Source: Saccharina japonica (Eukaryota > Sar > Phaeophyceae > Laminariales > Laminariaceae). From it: a DNA stretch of 64,000 nt. A program made the translations under genes and the position numbers. The notes under the pieces are model-generated. The model was not told the origin of the DNA and made no database searches. It worked only from the letters and a program-made list of their open reading frames with translations. Positions 37,101 to 46,708 of this stretch are shown here, piece by piece (position 1 is the first letter of the stretch; every line of letters begins with the position of its first letter). Location: positions 1 through 64,000 of the forward strand of contig MEHQ01001740.1 of assembly GCA_008828725.1 (NCBI GenBank). Reading direction: 5' to 3'.

Positions 37101-37839
37101 CGGAGATTGCAGCCAGATCCCTTTTTGGCTCGGCGCATTTTTCCAGCAAGCCGTCCGCAAGGACTTGCGCCTCCCTCTGCGCTTCACGAGCCACAGCCTT
37201 GGAGGCACCGCCCGCGGACTTCAAGGCCTCCTTCTCCAGCTGAGGAGAAGCACAGAGATGGCACACGGCAACGCGCGGGCTGATTTGTGTGAGATGCAGA
37301 CGTGTAAAATTCAAAAAGCGGAGGTTTGGTTGACCAAAGTACAGCGTACAACTCTGAGTCTGTCTGCACTGTTGTTCTGCTGTTTTAAGTATCGGTATCA
37401 CGAAATAGTACGAGTACTGACTGCCTCTCGGCCATGGTGATGTTCGTCATGTGTGTAACATGAACGTGTGTACGTAACAGTCAGTAGTCGTCGACATGAT
37501 AGCATAGCATCGCGTACCAACGTGTCCAGGCACAAGCGAGATATGCAAGTGGTGACTGTTAATAGGGCAATGCGTGGTACTTGGTAGTACGAAAGAGCCT
37601 TGCCAAGGGTGGTTGCCATACTGGTCTCGACGCACCTTCTTCCTCTTCTTGCCGGCTGCTCCCATCGTAAGCGTATCGCTGCCTCCCCGTTGAGATGGAG
37701 CTTCTACTACAGCTCTACTCGTGCTCTCGCGATGTCGGAACGCAGGGACCATCAAACCGTGGTTCCCTGTTACGAGGAAGCCGGCAGCACATTGGGCAGC
37801 AACGGCCAGAACGACGCAAGACAACCGGGAGCACTTCAT
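34124..37839 (-). CDS. plastid-targeted PAP/fibrillin-like protein
   Basis: Five exons on the minus strand: 37636-37839, 36946-37239, 36218-36293, 35050-35092, 34124-34379. They give 290 aa plus TAA, all junctions GT-AG and in phase. An in-frame ATG at 37860 would add seven residues; 37839 is preferred because MKCSRLSC gives a better n-region. A hydrophobic segment ends CAAG|FLVTG, a variant of the heterokont plastid motif, followed by a basic linker. A charged helix-rich part follows (KSAGGASKAVAREAQREAQ), then DWRLVFASDDDA, GTGLHKLPLTRMQDFFMTL, VLGPFPNLRNTL, NIRYTSMIDGTGKE and a GYLVF-type closing strand. This order (W-R-L-V-F strand, PFPN-RNTL, RYxSMIDG) resembles plastid lipid-associated protein/fibrillin domains of algae, lipocalin-like proteins linked to thylakoid lipids. 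Gene structure is firmer than the family name. The gene is divergent from the WW-domain gene. Confidence 0.7.
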
Positions 37840-38116
37840 GCTGCTGCTGCGGACACACAAGCAGAAGCGGTGTGACTGCTCTCTGCTGCAACAAAAACGG
37901 GGATGCCATTAGACGCACCCCTGCCCATAAAAGCCTCAATATATACTGGAACACTTGCTGTTGTTACGGTTTCACTCAACAGTCCTCCACGACGAGCACA
38001 CGAGCACAACAGCAGCCATTCGGCCATCGGCTGGTGGTATAGCCGTTGAATTAACTAGTCATTGCCTTCCTCCTTGCGTTACGGACAGGCATATACACCC
38101 CTCCCCCGTCGTTTGG
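37840..38116. promoter_or_regulatory. shared intergenic region between divergent genes
   Basis: Only 277 bp separate the two proposed start codons (37839 minus, 38117 plus), so the promoters must overlap or be shared unless the WW gene has an upstream exon. No clear TATA box stands out. Confidence 0.45.
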
Positions 38117-38891
38117 ATGGTGCAGGCGTCTGATGCGTTCGGAGCTTGGGATGGATGGGTTTTGTACACGTCGGAAGACGGACACAAGTACCACTGGAAT
38201 CACCTCACCCACGAGTCGCGTTGGGCTGTGGAACAACATGCCGAGGACCGCCACGCCGAGGTAAGTATATACGAGGTATTGTTTTTACGTTCACACATAG
38301 TAGTAGAACTTTGCCGGGTATTGCACTTCAAGAACTGGCGTGTATACGCGTACACCACCACAAGACCAGAATGTCACTTCCCCCTTCTCCCCCAAGCACG
38401 ATCTCACAAGCAAACGGGAGAATGCGATTGTGTGTTTGTCAAGTGCGCCTCGTCACTCCGCCACGAACACAGCAGTACGAGGTAGCACATACAGGTGAAC
38501 TCAGAGAGGTGAACAGCCTTGCACTCCTCGCAACACAGCAGTGTTACTCGTAAACATCAATAAATTCAGCAGACGCCGACGAAACCCAAGTATTTGTCGG
38601 CCGCTCACCCGGAAGAGCTGCGTTGACATTGATTGGTTTCACTCCTCAATGCAGGAGTGTTTTCAAGCGTACATCCGCCAACGCACCAGCACGACCGATC
38701 CCGACAAACACCGTGCCGACAGACTGGACACCGTCGAAGCGGGGGACGGCGACGACGACGACCATGCCGCCAAGAATGAACTTCGTGGCTTCGTGACACC
38801 AAGTGCTGGGGTCGGGCCAATAGCGATGTCTGTCGCTGCCCCGGTGAGCACGGCAGCGTTGAAGAGCTTTCTGAACTTTGGTGGCGAGTAG
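38117..38891 (+). CDS. small WW-domain protein
   Basis: Two exons: 38117-38260 (48 codons, donor GCCGAG|GTAAGT) and 38655-38891 (78 codons plus TAG, acceptor CTCAATGCAG), joined in phase 0; 126 aa. Residues 14-36 form a WW domain: W14, YTSEDGHKYHWN and W36 (WVLY...HESRW). WW domains bind proline-rich peptides. The C-terminal half is acidic (GDGDDDDH), followed by a hydrophobic GPIAMSVAAPVS stretch and FLNFGGE. The start could be wrong: a CAG acceptor-like site with pyrimidine-rich lead follows the ATG at once (ATGGTGCAG), so an upstream exon is possible, although the divergent gene leaves little room. Function beyond peptide binding cannot be read from the sequence. Confidence 0.7.
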
Positions 38892-39057
38892 TCTGGCCTG
38901 TGTGAAATATGACACACTACTCGAACGTGTTGCAGCAGTAGTATATGCCGTACTTTTAACCCCCCCCCCCCCCCCTCCCTCCACAATCAACATTTCACAA
39001 CGAGATGCCCGCCCCGTACATTGGCGTACTTTACTAATACGATACGATTAGTTTTTT

Positions 39058-39200
39058 CAAAGAATGCACGTTTTCAAAGGAGAGTCAAAGGATGCACGTT
39101 TTTCGTTCGGCAGGAGAGTCAAAAGAATGCACGTTTTCGGCAGGAGAGTCAAAGAATGCACGTGCTCGAAGGAGAGTAAAACAATGCATACCTTCGAACG
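39058..39200 (+). repeat. ~30-bp tandem array
   Basis: Four to five diverged units of AAAGAATGCACGTTTTC with GGCAGGAGAGTC. Confidence 0.8.
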
Positions 39201-39336
39201 GGAGCATCCACAATGCAGTTCACTCCATATGGTCAGCATTTTTTCGAAACGTTTGAGATGCCCGCCCCCCGCCTTGATGTCCAATTCGTCCATTATCTAC
39301 AACATTCGTAGGGTCTATATACGTGGCTTGACTAAT

Positions 39337-39537
39337 GTGTGTGTGTGTGTTCTTCACATTAAACCTTCCTTTCTACCCGTCGACATCCAGCACACCCAGT
39401 GTCCGTGCCGATTCTTCATCCTAAAAAGGTACCAGTTCTGTGGTCACAAAACTACGACCCAGAGATACTACACTCAGTGCAGTAAGCAGAGCAGACAATG
39501 CAACGCCATATACGACAGGCAAGACCTACCCTGCTAG
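39337..39537 (+). repeat. left arm of a ~200-bp inverted repeat pair
   Basis: Starts in a GT run, continues TTCTTCACATTAAACCTTCC and ends ACCCTGCTAG. The reverse complement is at 63711-63914 with very few differences. One frame is open across the whole arm here but carries a stop in the other arm, so coding is unlikely. Confidence 0.85.
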
Positions 39538-40107
39538 CAATCCAGGTGCATGCAAGAGAAAAAAAGAGAAAAAAGAAAAAAGCGAAAAGAAAAAATAATA
39601 AAAATTAAATATACTGAAGCAAATCAATAATCAAGCAACCAAATAAAAAGCATGACAAAAAAAAGAAAGAAAGTGTCGTGCTTCTCCCAGAGGAGATGCG
39701 ACCTCCAATAAAAAACCAAATGAAATGAAAGAAAATAAAATGGACCGAAACAGCGCCAACAGAGCAAGACTGAGAACGACAGGATAGGACAGCCAGCCGG
39801 GGCACACCGAAGGCCAGCCGAGGCAGGTTTGTGCCCATAGTACAGGCAGGTTCTACCAGCTAGTCGGTCTGGCACCTACTCTGTTTGCCGTCTCTTTCCT
39901 GCTTTCGTCCGTCCTGGTTTCCCTATGACCCCCCCCACCCTCCGTCTCCCTTCCCTTGGGCGCCACCCATACAACGGGTACGTGGCACTTCCAACTCAAT
40001 TCCGTTTCGTTCTCGTGTAACACACGAGAGTCCCGGAAAGAGAACGGGGAATGACATGTACGTCATTGTGGAGATTTGCTTGAGCGCGCCGGGAATATGG
40101 GTGGGGC

Positions 40108-41815
40108 ATGGCAAAGGCCAGCACCGCCCACGGAGACACCCCAACATGTTCATGTGTTCGATGCCAGTATTGTGCATCTGGTGTATCTACCGTGAGAGCC
40201 AGCGCCATCACTACAGTCGGGCCACTTGCGAATGACCAAATACATGTCGTATGGGTGACTGCAGCTTTCTTCCTTGATGGCGCAGTCATTTGATGGATTT
40301 GGTAAAAAAAAGAAAATGTCACCACGGCAGACTTGTTTTTTTCTGCTACCCTCACAACAGTGCCATTATACAATAATGCTGTGTTTAACGAAAAACGTTT
40401 TCGCGTGTGTGTTTCGCTGTTTTAGGATCGTGCGAACAGAAGCGGGATTGCTGGTCGCGTGTCCGACGCCCTACGAAAGGCAGTGGCGTCTGTCGAACGC
40501 CCTCGCCAAGACGCCGTGGGTGACACGAGCGCCAACGAACAGGACCCCGAACTCGGACAAGAACGGCGCAACAAGCGTCAGACGTCTCGTTGCTATCACG
40601 GGCACAAAGGCGAAGCAAGTGGCACTGTTAGCGGTGGCAGCAGTCGAAGCAGCAGCAGCGAAAGCGGCAACAGCAGCAGTTCCGATGGCGCGGGTAGCAG
40701 CAGCAGCAGCAGAAGCGGTGGCATTACAAACACCCGCTTGCACCCACGGGGTGACGACCACCGAGACGCGACGCTTTGGAAATCCGGACGAGACCAAACA
40801 GACAATTGTTTTTCGAAGAACGGAGGATCTCCTTTCAAAGATAGTCGATCGCCCGCAGCAGGGCAGGGCTTTCACGAGGGAGCGCGCCGTTCACACCGCT
40901 CGCGACGACGCGACCGTCGACGCAAAGGCAAGGCGGGAACGAGGGAGTGTGAGCCCATCCACAAACATCGCGCCGTGATCCCAATGACGGCCGAAGTGTT
41001 AGCGGGTTTGGGTCGACAGGCGGTAGAGAATGCTGTGAGGACTACTGTGAGAGCCGTCCTCGGTGGCTGGAAGGGGATGACCACCGCGGCACTCAGGGCG
41101 GTTCAAAAATGGCAGGTGCGACATGCTCTGTGCAATTCGTCAATTGAATATATAATTCCCGGAACAAACGCGTACGGGGCCGGCAGTCAACGACAATGTT
41201 AAAGTTATTACTACGTAGTGCATACTTGAAAATCGTTACCGGTGCGTTTTGGATTTGCTAAATATTTTGTGCATGGTTGGATCTATCAAAAAGTTGATCA
41301 TCGGATCATTTGGCTGGTTTCTTTCGCGCAAGACAACCCCAATTGGTTGGGGTTTGTTTGGGCAGGCTTTGTCGTGCCGCATATTAATACTCACAGTACA
41401 TACATAACGTGGTCTGGTAGAGGAGACCATACCCCTAAAACAATCCTATTAACACTTTTCTTTTTTACCCTCGCGTTTTCCACACTGCTTGGCACAAATA
41501 TAGAATGTTGTATGCCGACTGTGTCACTGATCGGACATCCACCCTGGCGTTTCTTTAACACCAGATAAATGGGAACCTGGGAGGTGCCGTGTTACCCATA
41601 GCCATCATACCCAGCACTTCTTCCAAAGACTCGTGCCCGAAGATCACTCGCTGTCATCTTCAAGACGACGATGTCAAGACAGAGAGCGCTCAAGTCCGGC
41701 CATTTTTGCCCAACGCGTCCGGCCCCCCGCAGCATTTTCGCTCTTCAAATCTATTTGGGATGGGGACAGCTCGACCGGCGCCGGAACGGAGTGGAATTCC
41801 AGAGGGGTTTCGTGA
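40108..41815 (+). CDS. tentative gene: basic, Ser-rich protein of unknown function
   Basis: Three candidate exons, all phase 0: 40108-40191 (ATG; TCSCVRCQYC cysteine cluster; donor CTACC|GTGAGA), 40426-41115 (230 codons, acceptor GCTGTTTTAG, donor GGCAG|GTGCGA) and 41615-41815 (66 codons plus TGA, acceptor CATACCCAG). Together 324 aa. The middle exon is the strongest: its frame is open between good splice sites, with long Ser tracts, a very basic patch (RSRRRDRRRKGKAG) and an amphipathic segment (TAEVLAGLGRQAVENAVRTT). The last exon continues in frame with FSLFKSIWDGDSS. A second frame is also open over much of the middle exon (to 40978), Ala/Val-rich, and is probably a composition shadow. 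No family recognised; the first exon is the weakest part. Confidence 0.42.
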
Positions 41816-42090
41816 GGAAGAAGGGGAGGCCGGCCGTTGGGTAGGAGGGGATGGGGGATTGGAAGAACAAAACGGCGGGTTCACGTCTCCTCCGAAGTCG
41901 CGGCGTTAGATCTGAGATGTTCGATCAGCATTAGGAGGATGTTTTTTTTGTGGTCTTCATGACCTGGCAAGCTCGTGTGCGTTTTGATGGTAATGGTTTC
42001 GTAGCTACCGCTGAGGAAACTCCAGCCCCGGGAAATGTCGTGTATCACATTTAGCTCAGTTTGTAATAGTTATAGAAAAACAAGGCGCAG

Positions 42091-42787
42091 TTGGAGCGTC
42101 CTCTCGCATATACCAACACTATCTTTGATTATGTGGCTCAACTGCGCTTGCCGCCAATTGTAGTCGACTTATGTTCGATGCCATCGACGCGTATCTCGCC
42201 TCGTACATATAGAGTTGACTCTCTTGCGCAGTTTAGAGGCCGTCCTCTCTCATCGGGATCGTATTTGGGGACGAGTGCCAATTATTGCACAAGCGTGCTC
42301 GCCCCACTACAAAAAATGAAAGGATGTGGGAGCGCCATTCGCACTGTAAGTGTTGGTGATGATGAGGATCGTCTAAGGTGCCCTCGAGTCATTGTCACCC
42401 TTCATGCCCCGTGGGATTGTATCGTATGCGACGTAATGTTAGAATTCTGCTGATGCCATGGTGGTGCCCCGCCGGCGCAAGCGAGTACTGCAGTATTGCG
42501 ACAGAAATAGTGTAAATAGGGTAAGCAGACGATTAAGAGAGCAGGGGCACGATGCTGAGAGAATGGCGTACGATCAATATGGACAGCACTGCAAGTGGCA
42601 AGCAAGAGGATATTTCGCCCCGGATAACTACTGTGGAATACACGAAAAACAGCCATACTGTATGGGATATGGGAGCCATATGAGCGACCAATTATGGTGG
42701 CGAGTCGAAGAGTACGTTCACGCACTTGCTCGTAACGCCCCCCATATGAAACCCTCATCGGGCCACTTGCATGCTGGTGCACCATGA
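42091..42787 (+). CDS. two adjacent orphan ORFs
   Basis: ORFs of 120 codons (42091-42453) and 109 codons (42458-42787) lie 4 bp apart in different frames. Neither has a recognised domain. The second is rich in His, Tyr and Arg. The minus strand is also open over 42402-42800 (132 codons). They could be a decayed element or gene fragment, or chance. Confidence 0.2.
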
Positions 42788-43206
42788 TGCCGGCTGGCAA
42801 TTGACAGCGAGGCCATTGGTCTCATTACATGGTGTGGGTGTGTGACAATGTGATATATTGTCACGAGTTCACCCGCCACCTACTGTAAATATACAAAGAA
42901 ACAGAAATCCTAGCTCAAGCTGGCTTTGCGAATCGTCGAGTATTGAGTTAATTTGTTTAGAGCTGTGGAAAGGGAGGTCGGTTGGTTGGTTGGTTGGTTG
43001 CGCTCCCACTTTACACCGTCCATAGGGTACTCTGCTCGTTGCTGGCCGCCGCATATGTGCACGCCAGGCGTCCAAACCCAATCGCGTGCGATTGCTGCTA
43101 AGTAGATAAGTTCCACCATCTGACCCTTGCCGATTCTCGGGACGCGTGAGCGTGTTTCTGCTTGGTATGATTTATTTTCCCCGATCAACGAAATCGCGAC
43201 CGTGCG

Positions 43207-43622
43207 ATGAAGAATCTCCTCGCTTTCCTCCTCGTCTTCACCTTCACTACCACTGCTCCTACTCTGATCATGTCCATCGCTACTACCGTTTCCATGACCC
43301 CCCCGCCCTCATTCAACCTCTACTTCGGGATACCCTACCTCTCCTGCGAGGGTCAGTGTTCACACGACGACGCATGGCGTGATTATCCCCCCCGAGGGTC
43401 TATGGTCATACGCCTACGGCCATGCATGAAAATGAAGTACCCCCCCCCCCCCGAATTCTGAGTAGCCGAGCACTCTTAGAGCTCAGGAACACCCCATACT
43501 ACTCGCTTCGGGCACCCAAAATGTTTCTCGGGGCACCTGTCCACTGGGAGAGCATCCGTCTCGACTACGATGGAGATGGTACACCAACATTCTTAGGGGA
43601 AGCCTGCCGTGCTGACCGGTGA
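43207..43622 (+). CDS. possible small secreted-protein gene split by a repeat remnant
   Basis: The ATG at 43207 opens a frame with a signal-peptide-like start (MKNLLAFLLVFTF) that runs into the C-run and 47-bp remnant at 43394-43440. Beyond the remnant a second open frame (to 43622) ends with YDGDGTPTFLGEAC. They may be two halves of one gene or unrelated. Low confidence. Confidence 0.2.
43394..43440 (+). repeat. poly-C-flanked element, copy 7 (47-bp 3' end)
   Basis: Matches the family's terminal GAGGGTCTATGGTCATAC and ends in GTAC followed by a 14-bp C-run; a C-run also lies directly to the left. Confidence 0.7.
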
Positions 43623-44071
43623 CGGAACCCCCTCAGGGTCGATCTAGGAACGATAGTCGATATCAACGTAAAAAACCGTTCTCAAAGTCGTTTAGGCCGT
43701 GCTTAAACACATCTTGGAGCCAGGCGCTACTGTCGGGTCCCTGTAGGATTCAAAAGCAGCATGAAGAGTCAGAATTTCGCGCCAGGGTCCTGCCTTAAAT
43801 GGGAACCCCGCGGCCTGTGTACTGTGCGGCTTAAAAGAAACGTGGCTTGGGTACAGTCGAATCGTGTACGACGAGCTTATTAGCATTATGATGCCTACCG
43901 CTCGGCAATGTGCAGCGCGTGTCAATCGTTAAAAACGACGAAGAAACAGAAAATGAAGACGCGTGAAAGAACGGCACAGGTAACCGGTATTTGTTTTGCA
44001 CTAAAAGCCTTCTTAACCAAAACGCCCCTGCATCTCATTCATCCAACAGCGACAGCGCCCCCCCTCTAAGC

Positions 44072-44188
44072 ACCTCTAACGAAGTGTCGACCAAAACACG
44101 CTGTCCATACAAATGGGGGGTTTTACAACTGCTATGCGCATCTCCAATGCACAGAAGGTCGTGTGGTATTGCTGGTCCATATTGATAT
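44072..44188 (+). repeat. ~110-bp repeat, copy 1
   Basis: Contains GACCAAAAC, ACAAATGGGGGGTTT, ACTGCTATGCGCATCT and GTATTGCTGGTCCATA, shared in order with 45562-45700 and 45836-45975. Confidence 0.65.
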
Positions 44189-45044
44189 GTCGCGTACTCT
44201 CTCTGGTGTGTGGGCTGGGCCGGGGTGGGCTCATAGATAGACACTCATAATCCTGGGACTCCAAGGGTATATACAATCTTACGGGTCTTCATGAAGTGCG
44301 TCGAGGGCTTAGGAGGTAGGTGGAAAGCAGCACATAGAAACATTCCTGTTCTCTCTACCTATTCTACCGGACCGTTGCCGAGTACATGAGTACTCTCAAC
44401 ACGCTCGGCTATCGCACATACTGTACTAATAGAAAAGCCTCCCTGCCGTTTCGGCTTCTTCCTCCCTATTCTGTAGCTGTACCTTCCCACCCCCCCGCCA
44501 ACAAACTAATACTGTATTACTACTGTAGTGCAGCAGCACCACTACTACCGTTACTGCCTTTACCCCTGACCCAGCCACCCCCTCTCGCGAGGGCCCACTC
44601 TGTTCCTTAGTCCACGGTATGGATAGATAGATAAGTCGGAAGCCTTCTCTCAGAAGGCACGTCGGTGCTGGAGGGACTCCTTGTCAATAAATGTTATTAG
44701 GACGAGATCAAGCAGATCGAGTAGTGAGTCGGTGTGCAGACACGACGACATGAAATGATACGCCTCTCGATACTGCTGTTTGTAACGCCAATTGGCAAAT
44801 GCCTACCAATATGTGGAACTCCCTACATCCTTGCATAAAGCAATACTGCTGCACACATATGCAACAATGCTGCTGCACACGAGTATAACTAGCAGCCCCC
44901 CTACTCGGTGCTCAGCACGAGAGTAAATCACTACAAACACTTTCACAGAAAATTATGCTCACCACAATTTCCTGATACAAATGTAAGTACAGTAGTTCTT
45001 ACTTCATTAATCCTTAATCTCAAAATCCTTGCAGCAAGTTCCAG

Positions 45045-45541
45045 ACCTCAACACATGACTCAAATTCATCAAGAAGTCACGGTGGAACTCAAATGAATCC
45101 TTACTCAAGGGCTTCGTCAGGAAATCAGCATGCTGGTATTCCGACGCTACATGGATGACCACAATATCCCCGTTAAAAACCAATCAATTCTCTCAAATGA
45201 TGGTGACGCACGTCGATATGTTTCGAATTCGAGTTCGTCATGGGGTTTTGTGCCAACTGTACTGCATGCACCTTGGTTATCCTCAAAAACCTTCATACAT
45301 GGTACGCCACGAGTGATCTTGGTATTACTTATCAACGGGGTTCTGGATTAGATTTAGAAGTATTTGCCGATCCGATGCGGATTATGCCAGTAAGGCAACC
45401 GATCGGAGGTCAGTATCTGGTGGAGTAGTAACGTGTGGAGGCGCAGCAGTAAGCTGGTTTTCTAGGACGCAGAAATGCGTCACGCTTTCCACCACGGAGG
45501 CCGAATACGTGGCCATGTCTGAGTGTGTCAAGGAGGCTAAC
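45045..45541. mobile_element. rearranged Ty1/copia retrotransposon remnant (RNase H region)
   Basis: Two halves of one RNase H region lie back to back. On the plus strand from about 45310 to 45541 the frame reads SDLGITYQRGSGLDLEVFAD, then after a frameshift DYASKATDRRSVSGG, LSTTEAEYVAMSE and KEA, the copia RNase H N-half. On the minus strand from about 45310 down to 45045 it reads RGVPCMKVFEDNQGA, then in other frames KHIDVRHH and EYQHADFLTKPLS, which is the C-half and end of the pol polyprotein. Frameshifts and the inversion mean it is dead. No LTRs were identified. Confidence 0.85.
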
Positions 45542-45561
45542 ACACTCCCCCCCCCCGAGCA

Positions 45562-45700
45562 GTTCCGAAGAAGAGTTGACTAAAAACCCCATGTCATACG
45601 TCGTACAAATGGCTGGTTGGTGACTGCTACGCGCATATATATATGTTTCAGCGCGCAGAATGTCGTGCGGTGTTGCTAGTCCAACGGTCGTAACAGGAAC
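45562..45700 (+). repeat. ~110-bp repeat, copy 2
   Basis: Contains ACAAATGGCTGG, GACTGCTACGCGCAT, GCGCAGAATGTCGTGCGG and TTGCTAGTCCA; partner of 44072 and 45836. Confidence 0.7.
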
Positions 45701-45835
45701 ATTCTCCCTGCTGTTTTTCTTCCTCTGACGCTCTGCCTTCTTCAGTCCCTCCGCCAAAAAAATCACTACTGCCGTTACTTCCTTTACCCCTGGCCCCCCC
45801 GCAAGAGCCCAGTCCTCCGTCCCAAGCACTCCCCC

Positions 45836-45975
45836 CGAAGATTTATTGACCAAACCCCCGTTGAAGTGACGACCAAAAACCCACATGTCCGTAAAAATGG
45901 CTGGTTTTTGACTGCTACGCGCATCTTTTAACGCGCAGAATGTCGTGCGGTATTGCTGTGGTCCATACTGTTACA
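45836..45975 (+). repeat. ~110-bp repeat, copy 3
   Basis: Contains GACCAAAAACCCACATGTCC, AAAATGGCTGG, GACTGCTACGCGCATCT and GCGCAGAATGTCGTGCGG. It is the closest relative of the copy at 45562. Confidence 0.7.
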
Positions 45976-46708
45976 CAGTACGCGTTGTACCTGGTACCTG
46001 GTACGTATTATTTACGTACGTACCTGGCTGTACCAGGTATTATTATTGTTGCTGTACGTAACCTATCGACGATTCGTTATGATATTATATTTCTACTGTA
46101 CTCTTACGTACTGTAGATTATACGAAAGCGTCCAGCCTTGACCTGTTTTTGTTGGTTCTGTACGTACGCCATCGTTTAACCGAAAGCAGGCCTATTTGCA
46201 GTTCTCTCGCACGAGCAATCGCCTATTGCTCTGTGTAGCTTGTCTGCGTCGGTAGTGGAACCAGTACGCATGCATCTATCGAGCTAAGATACCGCCATAT
46301 ACTGTAACTCTTAAATTACAGAGCCCTTGACTTGCTTCAAGTCTCTCCTGGCTCCAGTCTTAGAGCCGTGGACGAACCACGAAGTGGTCATTATCACGGA
46401 GGTGCTCATGCAGTCGTCGTGCTGAGCTCGTGCACGTGCAATGTACATTTTATTTGATAGTGAAACGTGAAACTGAAACGTGAAACGTAACAAAGGGGAG
46501 GGGAGGCTGAGCCGGTCTCACTCTTGAAGTAAAAACATCAGGGTTGGTGTGCAAACCCCAAAAATTGTTGTGTGGCTGCACCGCACCCCAAAACACTTGA
46601 CGATAGCTGCGTATTCGACGAAAGGTAGCGCAGTCCATCGCTAGACGCATCAGGAGGGCACCTTCTCTCGGGGAAAGGGGTCGGAGACCTCCGAAAACAC
46701 TCAAGATC

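Larger units (their letters stand above)
38892..40107. other. intergenic stretch
   Basis: No gene recognised. It contains a 16-bp C-run (38959-38976), a tandem array of ~30-bp units, one arm of the 24-kb inverted repeat pair, and an A-rich segment at 39555-39750. Confidence 0.5.
41816..46708. other. 4.9-kb intergenic stretch with decayed mobile DNA
   Basis: No intact gene is supported. It carries two adjacent orphan ORFs (42091-42787), a short ORF with a signal-like start interrupted by a repeat remnant (43207-43622), three copies of a ~110-bp repeat, and a rearranged copia fragment. Confidence 0.5.

Noticed and set aside
40274..40978. 234-codon ORF overlapping the tentative Ser-rich gene in another frame
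   Set aside because: Ala/Val runs arise from the same AGC/GCA repeats. The chosen frame spans the full interval between splice sites and continues in phase into the next exon.
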